DNA from: CALKXV01 sp964632495
Lineage (GTDB): Bacteria; Pseudomonadota; Alphaproteobacteria; Rhodobacterales; Rhodobacteraceae
Assembly (NCBI GenBank): GCA_964632495.1
Contig: CAZWDS010000063.1
Location: 1-16,911 of the forward strand
Length of the DNA: 16,911 nt
Direction: 5' to 3'
A program made the translations under genes and the position numbers. Position 1 is the first letter of the stretch, and each line of letters starts with the position of its first letter. Positions 6,934-13,666 of this stretch are shown here, in pieces. Under the pieces are notes generated by a model that made no database searches, was not told where the DNA came from, and was given only the letters and a program-made list of their open reading frames with translations.

Positions 6934-7607
6934 ACACAGCTATCGAATTCCCTCCTTTGCTGACCGGCGTGGCTGTCCCCGGCGATCCATGGGCAGCGGC
7001 CTTGGTCAGCGCGCGCAAAGATGGGGATCCGGGCAGTGTTTTCTATGCCGTCGACGAAACCACAATGCGCGTCGCACTTTTGCTCGCCCCAGAACAGGCA
7101 CTGGAACGCGCGATAGGTGTTTCATTCGCCGTCACCCTTGGCTTCAACGATGCGCTTGGCGCCCTCGCCCCACCAGAAGTCGCCCTGCATTTCGAGTGGC
7201 CCGACAAGCTGCGCATCAACGGCGCCGTCTGTGGCCAGCTTCTTGCGAAAGCCAGCACAACCGATCCGAAGGCCGAACCCGACTGGTTGGTCCTTGGCCT
7301 GAATGTGCCTGTCGTGGCGACAAATGACGCCCCCGGAGCCACACCAGACGAAACCAGCCTGCACGCCGAAGGCTGTGGCGATATCTTGGTGCCCGATCTG
7401 ATCGAGGCCTGGGGTGGCCACATGATGAACTGGCTGCATATCTATCTGACCGAAGGCTTCGAGCCCCTGCACCGCGATTGGCTGACCAAGGCCCATGGCC
7501 GGGATGACGGAACGTTCCTTGGGCTTGATGAATTGGGCGGCCTATTACAAAAACGCGACGACGGCACACAAATCCGACCGTTAACCGAACTTCTGGAACA
7601 GCCATGA
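6930..7607 (+). CDS. Lipoate/biotin-ligase-like protein with DUF4444 domain
   Basis: A 225-residue protein starting with GTG inside the mrp stop codon (GTGA, 4-nt overlap). The N-terminal three quarters fit the BPL/LplA/LipB fold in the variant found together with DUF4444: VFYAVDETTMRVALLLAP, then FEWPDKLRINGAVCGQLL at about residues 88-105, and LVLGLNVPVV. The C-terminal part (LHIYLTEGFEPLHRDWLTKAHGR and on) is the DUF4444 portion. Residues W90-P91 and G102 align with the ligase WPND...KxxG motif, but the catalytic lysine of BirA-type enzymes is not there, and no GRGRxGR nucleotide loop is visible. It is therefore probably not a conventional ligase. It overlaps the next gene by 4 nt (ATGA). 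Function is unknown; a binding or chaperone role is a guess. Confidence 0.85.
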   Translation: MNTAIEFPPLLTGVAVPGDPWAAALVSARKDGDPGSVFYAVDETTMRVALLLAPEQALERAIGVSFAVTLGFNDALGALAPPEVALHFEWPDKLRINGAVCGQLLAKASTTDPKAEPDWLVLGLNVPVVATNDAPGATPDETSLHAEGCGDILVPDLIEAWGGHMMNWLHIYLTEGFEPLHRDWLTKAHGRDDGTFLGLDELGGLLQKRDDGTQIRPLTELLEQP

Positions 7608-8074
7608 AACTGGCCCGCATCATCAGACTGGACGGCAGCGATGCCGAAATTTTCGCCACCGCGGCAGAACCGGGTGAATGGGCAATCCCCGGCACCTTCG
7701 CGTTTTCCGACTGGACCGAAGACGATCTGACCGGCCCAAGCAAGCAAGCCTTCACTCACGGTTGGCTTGGTCTTACCAGCTTTGCCCGTGGCACGGTGGT
7801 GGCTGTGACGACAGTGACCGAGCCCGAGCGAGATCAATTGATTGAAACCCTCGCCTTTCACTTCACCGAAAGCTGGGGTGCCCCAAATATGGACGCGGCC
7901 CGCCCGGTCGCGACGGAAGAGATCGCCCAAATGATCGCGCTATGCGAGGATCATCCCGACAATACCCTGATCATTGTCGAACGCAGCCTCACTGACGCAG
8001 GCGTGAAAGACAAATTCCGTCTAGTGCCACCACAAGGTGCTTCGCTGGAAACCTTTGCGGTCCACGGCGACTGA
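7604..8074 (+). CDS. DUF6505 family protein
   Basis: A 156-residue protein beginning MKLARIIRLDGSDAEIF, with EPGEWAIPGTFAFSDW and a long central block containing the conserved-looking GWLGLTSFARGTVVAVTTV (residues 54-72). I assign DUF6505 from its sequence and from its usual position beside DUF4444 and Mrp genes. It lacks Cys pairs, signal peptide and membrane segments. It is the last gene of the DUF6494-mrp-DUF4444 operon; its ATG overlaps the preceding stop (ATGA). The C-terminal region (EEIAQMIALCEDHPDNTLII) reads as an intact alpha/beta segment. Role unknown. Confidence 0.8.
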   Translation: MKLARIIRLDGSDAEIFATAAEPGEWAIPGTFAFSDWTEDDLTGPSKQAFTHGWLGLTSFARGTVVAVTTVTEPERDQLIETLAFHFTESWGAPNMDAARPVATEEIAQMIALCEDHPDNTLIIVERSLTDAGVKDKFRLVPPQGASLETFAVHGD

Positions 8075-8086
8075 CTTAAACCACAG

Positions 8087-8170
8087 GTCTTCATCTCTTT
8101 GAAAATGCGCCGGGGAGTTTGAGGGGCTGGCCCCTCATTCAAATATAGCGCGCGCCGCAGGCGCTCATTT
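8087..8170. repeat. Extragenic palindromic sequence 3' of the DUF6505 gene
   Basis: The core GAGGGG-CTGG-CCCCTC (8121-8136) forms a hairpin that extends through TTGA/TCAA flanks with a small bulge, and a GC-alternating palindromic tail (AGCGCGCGCCGCAGGCGCT) follows at 8147-8165. From memory, very similar extragenic sequences recur downstream of genes in many Rhodobacteraceae, but only one copy is visible here. It may act as an mRNA 3' end for the upstream operon; it lacks a T-run. Confidence 0.45.
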
Positions 8171-8174
8171 AGAC

Positions 8175-8202
8175 AAAAAAAGGCCGGGCACAAGGCCCGG
8201 CC
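8175..8202 (-). terminator. Intrinsic terminator (cenR and/or candidate sRNA)
   Basis: On the minus strand an 8-bp GC stem GGCCGGGC/GCCCGGCC (8195-8202 and 8182-8189) with a 5-nt loop is followed directly by seven T (8181-8175). It is the only strong terminator between the convergent DUF6505 and cenR genes and works in the minus direction. Confidence 0.88.
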
Positions 8203-8252
8203 AGTCCAACAGGGAGGTATCATGCCATTGCCCGGACATGAAAACGGGATTC
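8175..8252 (-). ncRNA. Candidate FNR-controlled small regulatory RNA (about 78 nt)
   Basis: On the minus strand, 8 nt after the cenR stop, an FNR box (8287-8300) and a -10 element (TATTAG, 8259-8264) predict a start at about 8252, and a strong intrinsic terminator ends the transcript at about 8175. The predicted RNA has a 5' part that can form a small CCCG/CGGG hairpin, then the unpaired-looking segment GATACCTCCCTG with CCTCCC at 8212-8217, and the terminator hairpin. A CU-rich anti-Shine-Dalgarno sequence before a terminator is typical of trans-acting alphaproteobacterial sRNAs. No start codon with a ribosome site is present on this strand. FnrL-dependent sRNAs are known in Rhodobacter (PcrZ); I cannot show that this is homologous. 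The alternative is that the terminator simply ends the cenR transcript. Confidence 0.42.
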
Positions 8253-8258
8253 GTATTT

Positions 8259-8300
8259 CTAATAACTCGGCCAGGACCTTTCGAAATTGATCCAAGTCAA
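8259..8300 (-). promoter_or_regulatory. FNR box plus -10 element
   Basis: Minus-strand TTGACTTGGATCAA (8287-8300) matches TTGA-N6-TCAA perfectly. TATTAG at 8259-8264 is a 4/6 match to the -10 consensus. If +1 is 8252, seven bases after the -10, the box centre (8293.5) falls exactly at -41.5, the class II position for FNR activators. An eight-base match would be expected about 0.26 times by chance in a window this size, so the spacing is the stronger argument. Confidence 0.5.
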
Positions 8301-8307
8301 GTTTCGG

Positions 8308-9005
8308 TCACGCCACCAAACGATAGCCGCCCGACTCAGTGACTAGTAAACGCGCATTTGAGGGATCTGGCTCAATTTTTTGGCGTAGACGATAAATATG
8401 AGTCTCAAGTGTGTGAGTTGTGACACCCGCGTTGTAGCCCCAGACTTCGTGCAAAAGCACATCCCGGGCCACCACACCTTCGCTTGCACGGTACAGGAAC
8501 TTTAGAATATTCGTCTCTTTCTCGGTCAGACGAATTTTCTTTTTATCCTCTGTTATCAGTATCTTCTGGGCAGGCTGGAAGGTATACGGCCCAAGCTGGA
8601 ACACCGCATCCTCGGACTGCTCATGCTGGCGNNNNNNNNNNACTGAGCACGAATACGGGCCAAAAGAACAGGAAACTTGAACGGCTTGGTCACATAGTCA
8701 TTTGCGCCTGCATCCAGACCCAAAATTGTATCTGCGTCGGTATCGTGGCCAGTTAGCATCAAAACCGGGCACTTGACGCCGTTTTTGCGAAGAACCCGGC
8801 ACAGTTCGCGTCCGTCTGTATCGGGCAAGCCCACGTCCAGAATAACCAAATCGTAAATGCTCTGTTTGGCCTTCTCCATGGCTTCGGCCCCATTACCAGC
8901 TTCGAAGACATCAAAGTCTTCGGTGATAATCAGCTGCTCGCCTAGAGCTTCGCGTAGATCGTCGTCGTCATCGACGAGTAAAATTTTCTTCAAGTTTTGA
9001 GCCAT
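8308..9005 (-). CDS. cenR: OmpR-family response regulator, CenR type (interrupted by an N run)
   Basis: A receiver domain with DNA-binding domain, split only by the N run at 8632-8641. The receiver (residues 1-121) shows the acidic cluster DDDDD (12-16), phospho-acceptor Asp57 in VILDVGLPD, Thr85 and Lys107 in VTKPFK. After the gap the wHTH domain reads RQHEQSEDAVFQLGPYTF, then KIRLTEKETNILKFLYRA and THTLETHIYRLRQKI, ending ESGGYRLVA. This wording is that of alphaproteobacterial CenR, the regulator of a cell-envelope two-component system reported essential in Caulobacter and Rhodobacter. No histidine kinase lies beside it. The ribosome site GGAGG is 6 nt upstream. With two bases in place of the N run, a TTG Leu codon joins both halves in frame, giving 229 residues, normal for the family. 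The symbol is from recognition, not a search. Confidence 0.85.
8632..8641. other. Assembly gap (10 N) inside cenR
   Basis: Ten undetermined bases. The two halves of cenR are out of frame across exactly ten bases and come into frame for 2, 5, 8 or 11 bases. The family linker RIRAQLRQHEQSED predicts a single missing Leu, whose first T is already present, so the true gap is most likely 2 bases and the 10 N are a placeholder. Confidence 0.9.
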
Positions 9006-9161
9006 GTTATCCTCCGGGCCTTCTGAGACTAAAATGGTCAGTGGTGGTGAACTTGCAAGAAATGCTGCAATTCTTCACGTGGACGTGTCGCGGGTGGTGG
9101 AATTGTTTCAAAAAATCGCCGAAACAGGGTCAGAACGGTCAGAAAGGACTGTCGATATTTC

Positions 9162-10238
9162 ATGACTCTCGTGCCTACGCCTCTTGAACGGATCGCCCGA
9201 GCCCGCACTGATCTGCGGTTGGGCCTCCCTATTGTGCTTCGAAACGGGCCTACGATGGCCGTGGTTTTGGCGGCGGACGGGGTAACTCCGGACAGAATGC
9301 AGGCTGTTCTTTCCTTGGGCTCAGCAGTCTTAGCCGTGACGGCAAGGCGGGCACAAACGCTGAACACCCCCGCTTACGATGATGATTTGGCGCGGATTGC
9401 GATGCCAGAAGATGTGGACGCAGCATGGGTCTGCGCCATGGCCGATCCGGCAGGAGACTTGAACCGACCCATGAAAGGCCCCTTCTCGTCGGTGCGCGAG
9501 GGTGCAGCGGACTTTCACCGCGCCGCACTTCTCTTGACGAAATCTGCGTGGCTTTTGCCTGCAGTTGTTGTCGTTGAAATGCCCTCAGCTGAAATGGATG
9601 GATTGACCCACCTGGAATTGACCGGTCTTGAACAGGCCCTAATTGCCCCCGTCATGCATGAGAAAGTTGTCTCGGGCCGTGTTCCCTTGGCCCTTGCCGA
9701 CGCCGGTCGCGTGCATGTTTTTCGCCCCGGCAATGGTGGCGAAGATCACGTGGCTGTCGAAATCGGTCAACCTTCGCGCAAGGAGCCGGTCTTGGCGCGT
9801 CTTCACTCGGCCTGTTTCACGGGTGATGTGTTGGGCTCGCTCAAGTGCGACTGCGGGGCGCAACTGCACGCGGCCTTGCATCAAATGGGTGATACCGGCA
9901 GCGGGGTCCTGCTTTACCTCAATCAGGAAGGGCGCAGCATCGGGTTGGCCAACAAGATGCGCGCTTACAGTCTGCAAGACCAAGGTTTCGATACGGTCGA
10001 AGCAAACCACCGGCTGGGCTTTGAAGATGATGAACGCGATTTTCGCACCGGCGCTGACATCCTGAAGCAACTTGGTTTTGACAGTGTGCGACTGCTGACA
10101 AACAACCCGGAAAAAGTGAAAATGTTCGAACAGCAAGGCATCAAAGTCGCAGAACGCGTCCCGCTTCAGGTTGGCCGAACTATCGAAAATACGGGCTATC
10201 TGGACGTGAAGGCAAAGAAATCAGGTCACATCCTTTGA
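9162..10238 (+). CDS. ribA: GTP cyclohydrolase II with N-terminal extension
   Basis: A 358-residue cytoplasmic enzyme that converts GTP to 2,5-diamino-6-ribosylamino-4(3H)-pyrimidinone 5'-phosphate, the first step of riboflavin synthesis. The C-terminal ~190 residues are the catalytic domain: ARLHSACFTGDVLG with Zn ligands Cys218, Cys229 and Cys231 (CDCG), LNQEGRSIGLANKMRAY and LLTNNPEKV. The first ~160 residues form the extension common in alphaproteobacterial RibA; I see no DHBP-synthase active-site motif in it, so it looks degenerate or non-catalytic. The gene is divergent from cenR across 156 nt. The ribosome site is weak: AAAGGA lies 13 nt before the ATG. Its stop overlaps the next start (TTGA). 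Confidence 0.93.
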   Translation: MTLVPTPLERIARARTDLRLGLPIVLRNGPTMAVVLAADGVTPDRMQAVLSLGSAVLAVTARRAQTLNTPAYDDDLARIAMPEDVDAAWVCAMADPAGDLNRPMKGPFSSVREGAADFHRAALLLTKSAWLLPAVVVVEMPSAEMDGLTHLELTGLEQALIAPVMHEKVVSGRVPLALADAGRVHVFRPGNGGEDHVAVEIGQPSRKEPVLARLHSACFTGDVLGSLKCDCGAQLHAALHQMGDTGSGVLLYLNQEGRSIGLANKMRAYSLQDQGFDTVEANHRLGFEDDERDFRTGADILKQLGFDSVRLLTNNPEKVKMFEQQGIKVAERVPLQVGRTIENTGYLDVKAKKSGHIL

Positions 10239-10738
10239 CACCGACCGATTTGGTTCTAACCCGTAAAGGTCTTCGGTTTTGCGGCCAACTGTATCCCTGT
10301 ACTATTGGGCGTGGTGGCGTAACTTCCAACAAACAAGAAGGCGACGGTGCGACGCCTGTCGGCACTCACACCATCGTGGATGTCCTTTTCCGGCCTGACC
10401 GCATGAGGCCGCCTACCCCCTTCGCCCGCCCTATCCGACCATACCATCTGTGGTGCGATGACCCAAAGCACCCGAAATACAATCAGATGACCCGCCTGCC
10501 ATTCCAAGGCTCCGCAGAACACATGGCCAGACCGGACCCGCTTTATGATCTGGTGCTGGTTACGGATTGGAATTGGCCAAAAGCACAGCCAGGGCGCGGC
10601 TCGGCGATTTTCATACACCGCTGGCGCCGAGCAGGTTATCCGACGGAGGGTTGCATAGGGTTTAGGCCGGACCATCTGCACGCAATCGCGACCAAGCTAA
10701 CCGGCCAAAGCCGCTTGGTTGTTCTGCCTCAACCGTAG
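10235..10738 (+). CDS. L,D-transpeptidase (YkuD) family protein without signal peptide
   Basis: A 167-residue protein of the L,D-transpeptidase catalytic fold. The N-terminal part, TPTDLVLTRKGLRF, CTIGRGGVTSNKQEGDGATPVG (22-43), is the typical start of the short YkuD-type family, and the active site is His128 with Cys140 in IFIHRWRRAGYPTEGCIGF. The His-to-Cys spacing is short and the usual SHGC is TEGC. Peptidoglycan cross-linking or lipoprotein attachment in the periplasm would be the family role, yet no signal peptide is present. The start is TTG at 10235-10237, sharing the TTGA with the ribA stop; there is no alternative ATG nearby. Coupling to ribA is probably only physical. Its 3' end overlaps convergent yggS by 10 nt. 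Confidence 0.83.
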   Translation: MTPTDLVLTRKGLRFCGQLYPCTIGRGGVTSNKQEGDGATPVGTHTIVDVLFRPDRMRPPTPFARPIRPYHLWCDDPKHPKYNQMTRLPFQGSAEHMARPDPLYDLVLVTDWNWPKAQPGRGSAIFIHRWRRAGYPTEGCIGFRPDHLHAIATKLTGQSRLVVLPQP

Positions 10739-11382
10739 TCGCGGGCCCCAAAGATCGCCGAGCCAACACGTACATGCGTTGCACCTTGAGCAATGGCTTC
10801 TTCAAAATCCCCGCTCATCCCCATGGACAACCCAGTCAGATCATTGCGCGCCGCAATTTTCGCGAGCAATGCGAAGTGAAGGCTGGGCGTTTCGCCAACA
10901 GGGGGAAGACACATCAAGCCTTTCAACGGCAATGACAAGGCCCGGCATTCTGCAACCAGATCGTCAACCTCATCGACAGACACGCCCGCTTTTTGCCCCT
11001 CATCGCCCGTGTTGACCTGCACAAAAAGATCAGGGCAGTGCCCGGTTTCCTCGGCAATCCGCGCGATGGAGCGGGCAAGCTTAGGTCGATCCACCACGTG
11101 GATCACGTCGAACAAGGCCATGGCGGCGCGGACTTTGTTGGTTTGCAAGGGACCGATCAAATGCAGTTCGACCCCATCATATTGCTCGCGGAACGTTGGC
11201 CACTTGCCTTCCGCTTCCTGAACACGGTTTTCGCCAAAAACCCGATGCCCTTCGTCCAAAACCGCCGCAACCCGTTCATTAGGCTGCACTTTCGAAACAG
11301 CGATCAAAGAGACATCATCAGGATTACGACCATGCGTCTTAGCGACCTTTTCAACTCGCGCCCGGATCTCAGTCAGTGACAT
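10729..11382 (-). CDS. yggS: YggS/PLPBP-family pyridoxal phosphate homeostasis protein
   Basis: A 217-residue protein of the COG0325 family, a single-domain PLP-binding alanine-racemase-like barrel that maintains PLP balance rather than catalysing a known reaction. The PLP lysine is Lys31 in SLIAVSKVQP. Other conserved stretches are FGENRVQEAEGKWP, LHLIGPLQTNK and the C-terminal LSMGMSGDFEEAIAQGATHVRVGSAIFG. ATG 11382 is chosen because AAGGA sits 6 nt upstream and matches the usual MSL-type start; the ATG 48 nt further upstream would add unrelated sequence. It is downstream of the TPR-sulfotransferase gene on the same strand with a 14-nt overlap, so the two are probably co-transcribed. Confidence 0.94.
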   Translation of the reverse strand: MSLTEIRARVEKVAKTHGRNPDDVSLIAVSKVQPNERVAAVLDEGHRVFGENRVQEAEGKWPTFREQYDGVELHLIGPLQTNKVRAAMALFDVIHVVDRPKLARSIARIAEETGHCPDLFVQVNTGDEGQKAGVSVDEVDDLVAECRALSLPLKGLMCLPPVGETPSLHFALLAKIAARNDLTGLSMGMSGDFEEAIAQGATHVRVGSAIFGARDYG

Positions 11383-13546
11383 GGCCGTCCTTGCGAAGCT
11401 GCTCCAACATCGGCTTGAGGTCTTTTTCAAACCGCCGCCATCCGCTGACCGAAGCTTTCGAGATCGGTTGTCGGACTTGGTACAGACTGAGTGTCTTCAC
11501 CTTGTCCGCCTTCTGATGGAAGTTCAGACAATCGTCTTCCCACTCCAAGCCGCAGGCCGCGATTAGCTTGCGGGCTTCAGGCTCAGGATCATTTACTAAG
11601 GCGTCATAGGAGACTTCATAAAGCCAATCCGAAGGCAGATGCTCTCGCCAGAACGCAACTGTGCGATCAAATTCATCGTAGTACCGCGCCAGTGTCTGAA
11701 GGTTGTTGGCATAGCCATGCGTGCCCTCTCCAAACTTGTTTTTGTAAATCGACAAGAGATTGTCGCGCGGATCGCGTCGGACAACGATGAATTTAGCATT
11801 TGGCAGGGCGCGTTTCAGCGGGCCGATGGCTAGGAAGGTGTAGATGGATTTGTCTGTGATGCGGGCAACGTCTGGAAACCGGCTATGTACGGCGTCGGTA
11901 TACTTCCGGCCAATGTCGGCCAAAGCATCTACGTTATCAGCAGCTTGCGGACTACCTGGCTGTGCCACCCAAAGATCACGACACAATGGTTTTGCGTACC
12001 CAAGCTCACCCCCACTTTCCACAGTCGAATGCGCGGCGATGATCTGCTCGATCAGAGTCGTGCCCGAGCGCGGAAGGCCGGTAACGAAAATCGGCGCGAA
12101 CGTGTTGTCGGTAACCTCGGGAACTTTCTCGAAATCTATTTCGCCATAAACGTCTCGGCTACTGACGATCTCGCTGAACATTTGTTTTGCTGAGTTTTCG
12201 GAAAACTTGGCCGCAATGCGATTGCCTTCGTTCAGGTACTTGAAGACTTGGTCGTCGGCCCCGACATCCTCCAGTGCTTTTCCAAGTGCGTAGCCAAGGT
12301 TCATCTTGTTATTCTCAACCAAGTCCGGATTTTCAAATTGATCGATCATTTGATCGATGATTGGATCACCGGGCTTGGTTTTTTGACCGATTAACATCCG
12401 CCGATAGGCCTCGCCATTTTGCGGGTCCAGTTCGATCGCTTGCTTGAAGAAAGCTTCGCCCACATCGAATTCACCTAAAGTCTGCAAGATCGAAGCCTTG
12501 GATATCAATGCGTCAGCATAGTTCGGGTCGTCGTTCAGAATTTCTTCCAATTCTTTCAAGGCAATAGCGTCCTGCTGAACCATCGAACGAGAATCGGCTA
12601 ATGCCAGGCGGAGTGTTTTGGGCGCTTGCTGGTCTTGGTATAACGCGACAGCTTTTTCATAGATTCCAATAGCGATCTCATGCTCGCCTAGTTGTTTCCA
12701 GGCATCTGCCAAACCCGTGCAGAACAGTGCATTCTTAGGATCCAATTCGACCGCACGCTCGATCAGGGTAATCGCGGGACGGTTGATACCGGTTTCACGA
12801 AGCGCACGTGCCAAACCAATGATTGCCGGTATTGAATCAGGTGCAAGCATAACCGCGGGACGAAATGCCTTAACCGCTTTTTGCGGTTGATTGTTCGTCG
12901 CCAGCATCTGCCCCAAGGCTCCATAGGCCTCAGCGTAGAGCGGGTCGATTTTTATAGCCTTCTGATAGCCCACAAAAGCAGGTTGGGTTTTTCCGAGCCG
13001 CGCTTGCGCCTCAGCTTGAAAGAACGCGGCAACTGCAGATTTGGGGTGTGCCGCCGACAGCTTGGCCGCCTTGCCCTCAACCTTTTGGAATTCCCCTGCG
13101 TTCATGTCCGCAATCAGTGCGTTTAATACACCTTGGGATAGACCACCCAAGTTTGGCCGCGACTTCTTGCGTCGTGATCCAAAGCGGTCTTGTAGCTGAA
13201 GACGCAAAGCAGGCTTGATTGGCGCCGTTTTAAGCCCCGCAAGCAAAGTGCTTCGGTCGTCGTGGCTGCCCCCCAATGCCACAGCCTCCGCCCAGCCTTG
13301 CCAGATTTGCGATGTCTCCGGCGCCAAGCTTGCCGCTTTAGCAAACCACTTGATGGCGTCCGAAGCTTGGAAAGCCTCTAGCAAAATCCGACCGACCTGG
13401 AAATTAGCCAAGGCATGGTCCGGATCGTTGCGAACGACACCTCGGAATTCCGAAAGGGCATCTCGAAAGTTCCGCGCCGACATAAGCTTTAGGCCAGCTT
13501 CGTAGTTATATGTGCGGGAAGTCGCGGGGGAATGGGAAAGTGACAT
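11369..13546 (-). CDS. Tetratricopeptide-repeat sulfotransferase
   Basis: A 725-residue protein. The N-terminal ~430 residues consist of tetratricopeptide-type repeats (for example ALANFQVGRILLEAFQASDA, YAEAYGALGQMLATNNQPQ, AEIAIGIYEKAV-like units), a scaffold for protein contacts. The C-terminal third is a PAPS-dependent sulfotransferase domain: the 5'-phosphosulfate loop VTGLPRSGTTL at 488-498 and the 3'-phosphate motif VVRRDPRDNLLSIY at about 588-601. The family is common in roseobacters; substrates (glycan, protein or small molecule) are not predictable. No signal peptide is evident. The start at 13546 is preferred because the longer frame runs into the porin terminator region; the Shine-Dalgarno (AGAGAGACGG) is weak. 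It overlaps yggS by 14 nt. Confidence 0.88.
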   Translation of the reverse strand: MSLSHSPATSRTYNYEAGLKLMSARNFRDALSEFRGVVRNDPDHALANFQVGRILLEAFQASDAIKWFAKAASLAPETSQIWQGWAEAVALGGSHDDRSTLLAGLKTAPIKPALRLQLQDRFGSRRKKSRPNLGGLSQGVLNALIADMNAGEFQKVEGKAAKLSAAHPKSAVAAFFQAEAQARLGKTQPAFVGYQKAIKIDPLYAEAYGALGQMLATNNQPQKAVKAFRPAVMLAPDSIPAIIGLARALRETGINRPAITLIERAVELDPKNALFCTGLADAWKQLGEHEIAIGIYEKAVALYQDQQAPKTLRLALADSRSMVQQDAIALKELEEILNDDPNYADALISKASILQTLGEFDVGEAFFKQAIELDPQNGEAYRRMLIGQKTKPGDPIIDQMIDQFENPDLVENNKMNLGYALGKALEDVGADDQVFKYLNEGNRIAAKFSENSAKQMFSEIVSSRDVYGEIDFEKVPEVTDNTFAPIFVTGLPRSGTTLIEQIIAAHSTVESGGELGYAKPLCRDLWVAQPGSPQAADNVDALADIGRKYTDAVHSRFPDVARITDKSIYTFLAIGPLKRALPNAKFIVVRRDPRDNLLSIYKNKFGEGTHGYANNLQTLARYYDEFDRTVAFWREHLPSDWLYEVSYDALVNDPEPEARKLIAACGLEWEDDCLNFHQKADKVKTLSLYQVRQPISKASVSGWRRFEKDLKPMLEQLRKDGHVTD

Positions 13547-13610
13547 GCGCCGTCTCTCTGCTAACGCCGCATACCTATTGCCGACGCCCGCCAATGTCGA
13601 GCCAAGGCAA

Positions 13611-13640
13611 AAGAAAAGGGCGGACCCGAAGGACCCGCCC
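13611..13640 (-). terminator. Intrinsic terminator of the porin gene
   Basis: On the minus strand GGGCGG and CCGCCC (13635-13640 and 13618-13623) form the outer stem, with an inner CC-TTCG-GG tetraloop hairpin, followed by TTTTCTTTT. It begins about 27 nt after the porin stop and separates the porin from the downstream TPR-sulfotransferase gene. Confidence 0.85.
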
Positions 13641-13666
13641 AAATCTTGGTCGATCTAATCCGAAGA

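Noticed and set aside
8222..8290. A plus-strand 22-codon frame with a GGGAGG 4 nt before its ATG, between DUF6505 and cenR.
   Set aside because: The same bases are better explained on the minus strand as the anti-Shine-Dalgarno segment of the candidate sRNA, and the frame's stop falls inside the FNR box. No family is recognised; conservation analysis would decide.
8556..9005. Reading cenR as a truncated 149-residue protein plus a separate short gene.
   Set aside because: The break coincides exactly with the N run, and both halves match one response regulator.
12340..12370. Repeated TTGATCGAT-like sequence suggesting an FNR or other operator.
   Set aside because: It lies inside the TPR-sulfotransferase coding region, encodes IIDQMIDQF and lacks the TTGA-N6-TCAA spacing.
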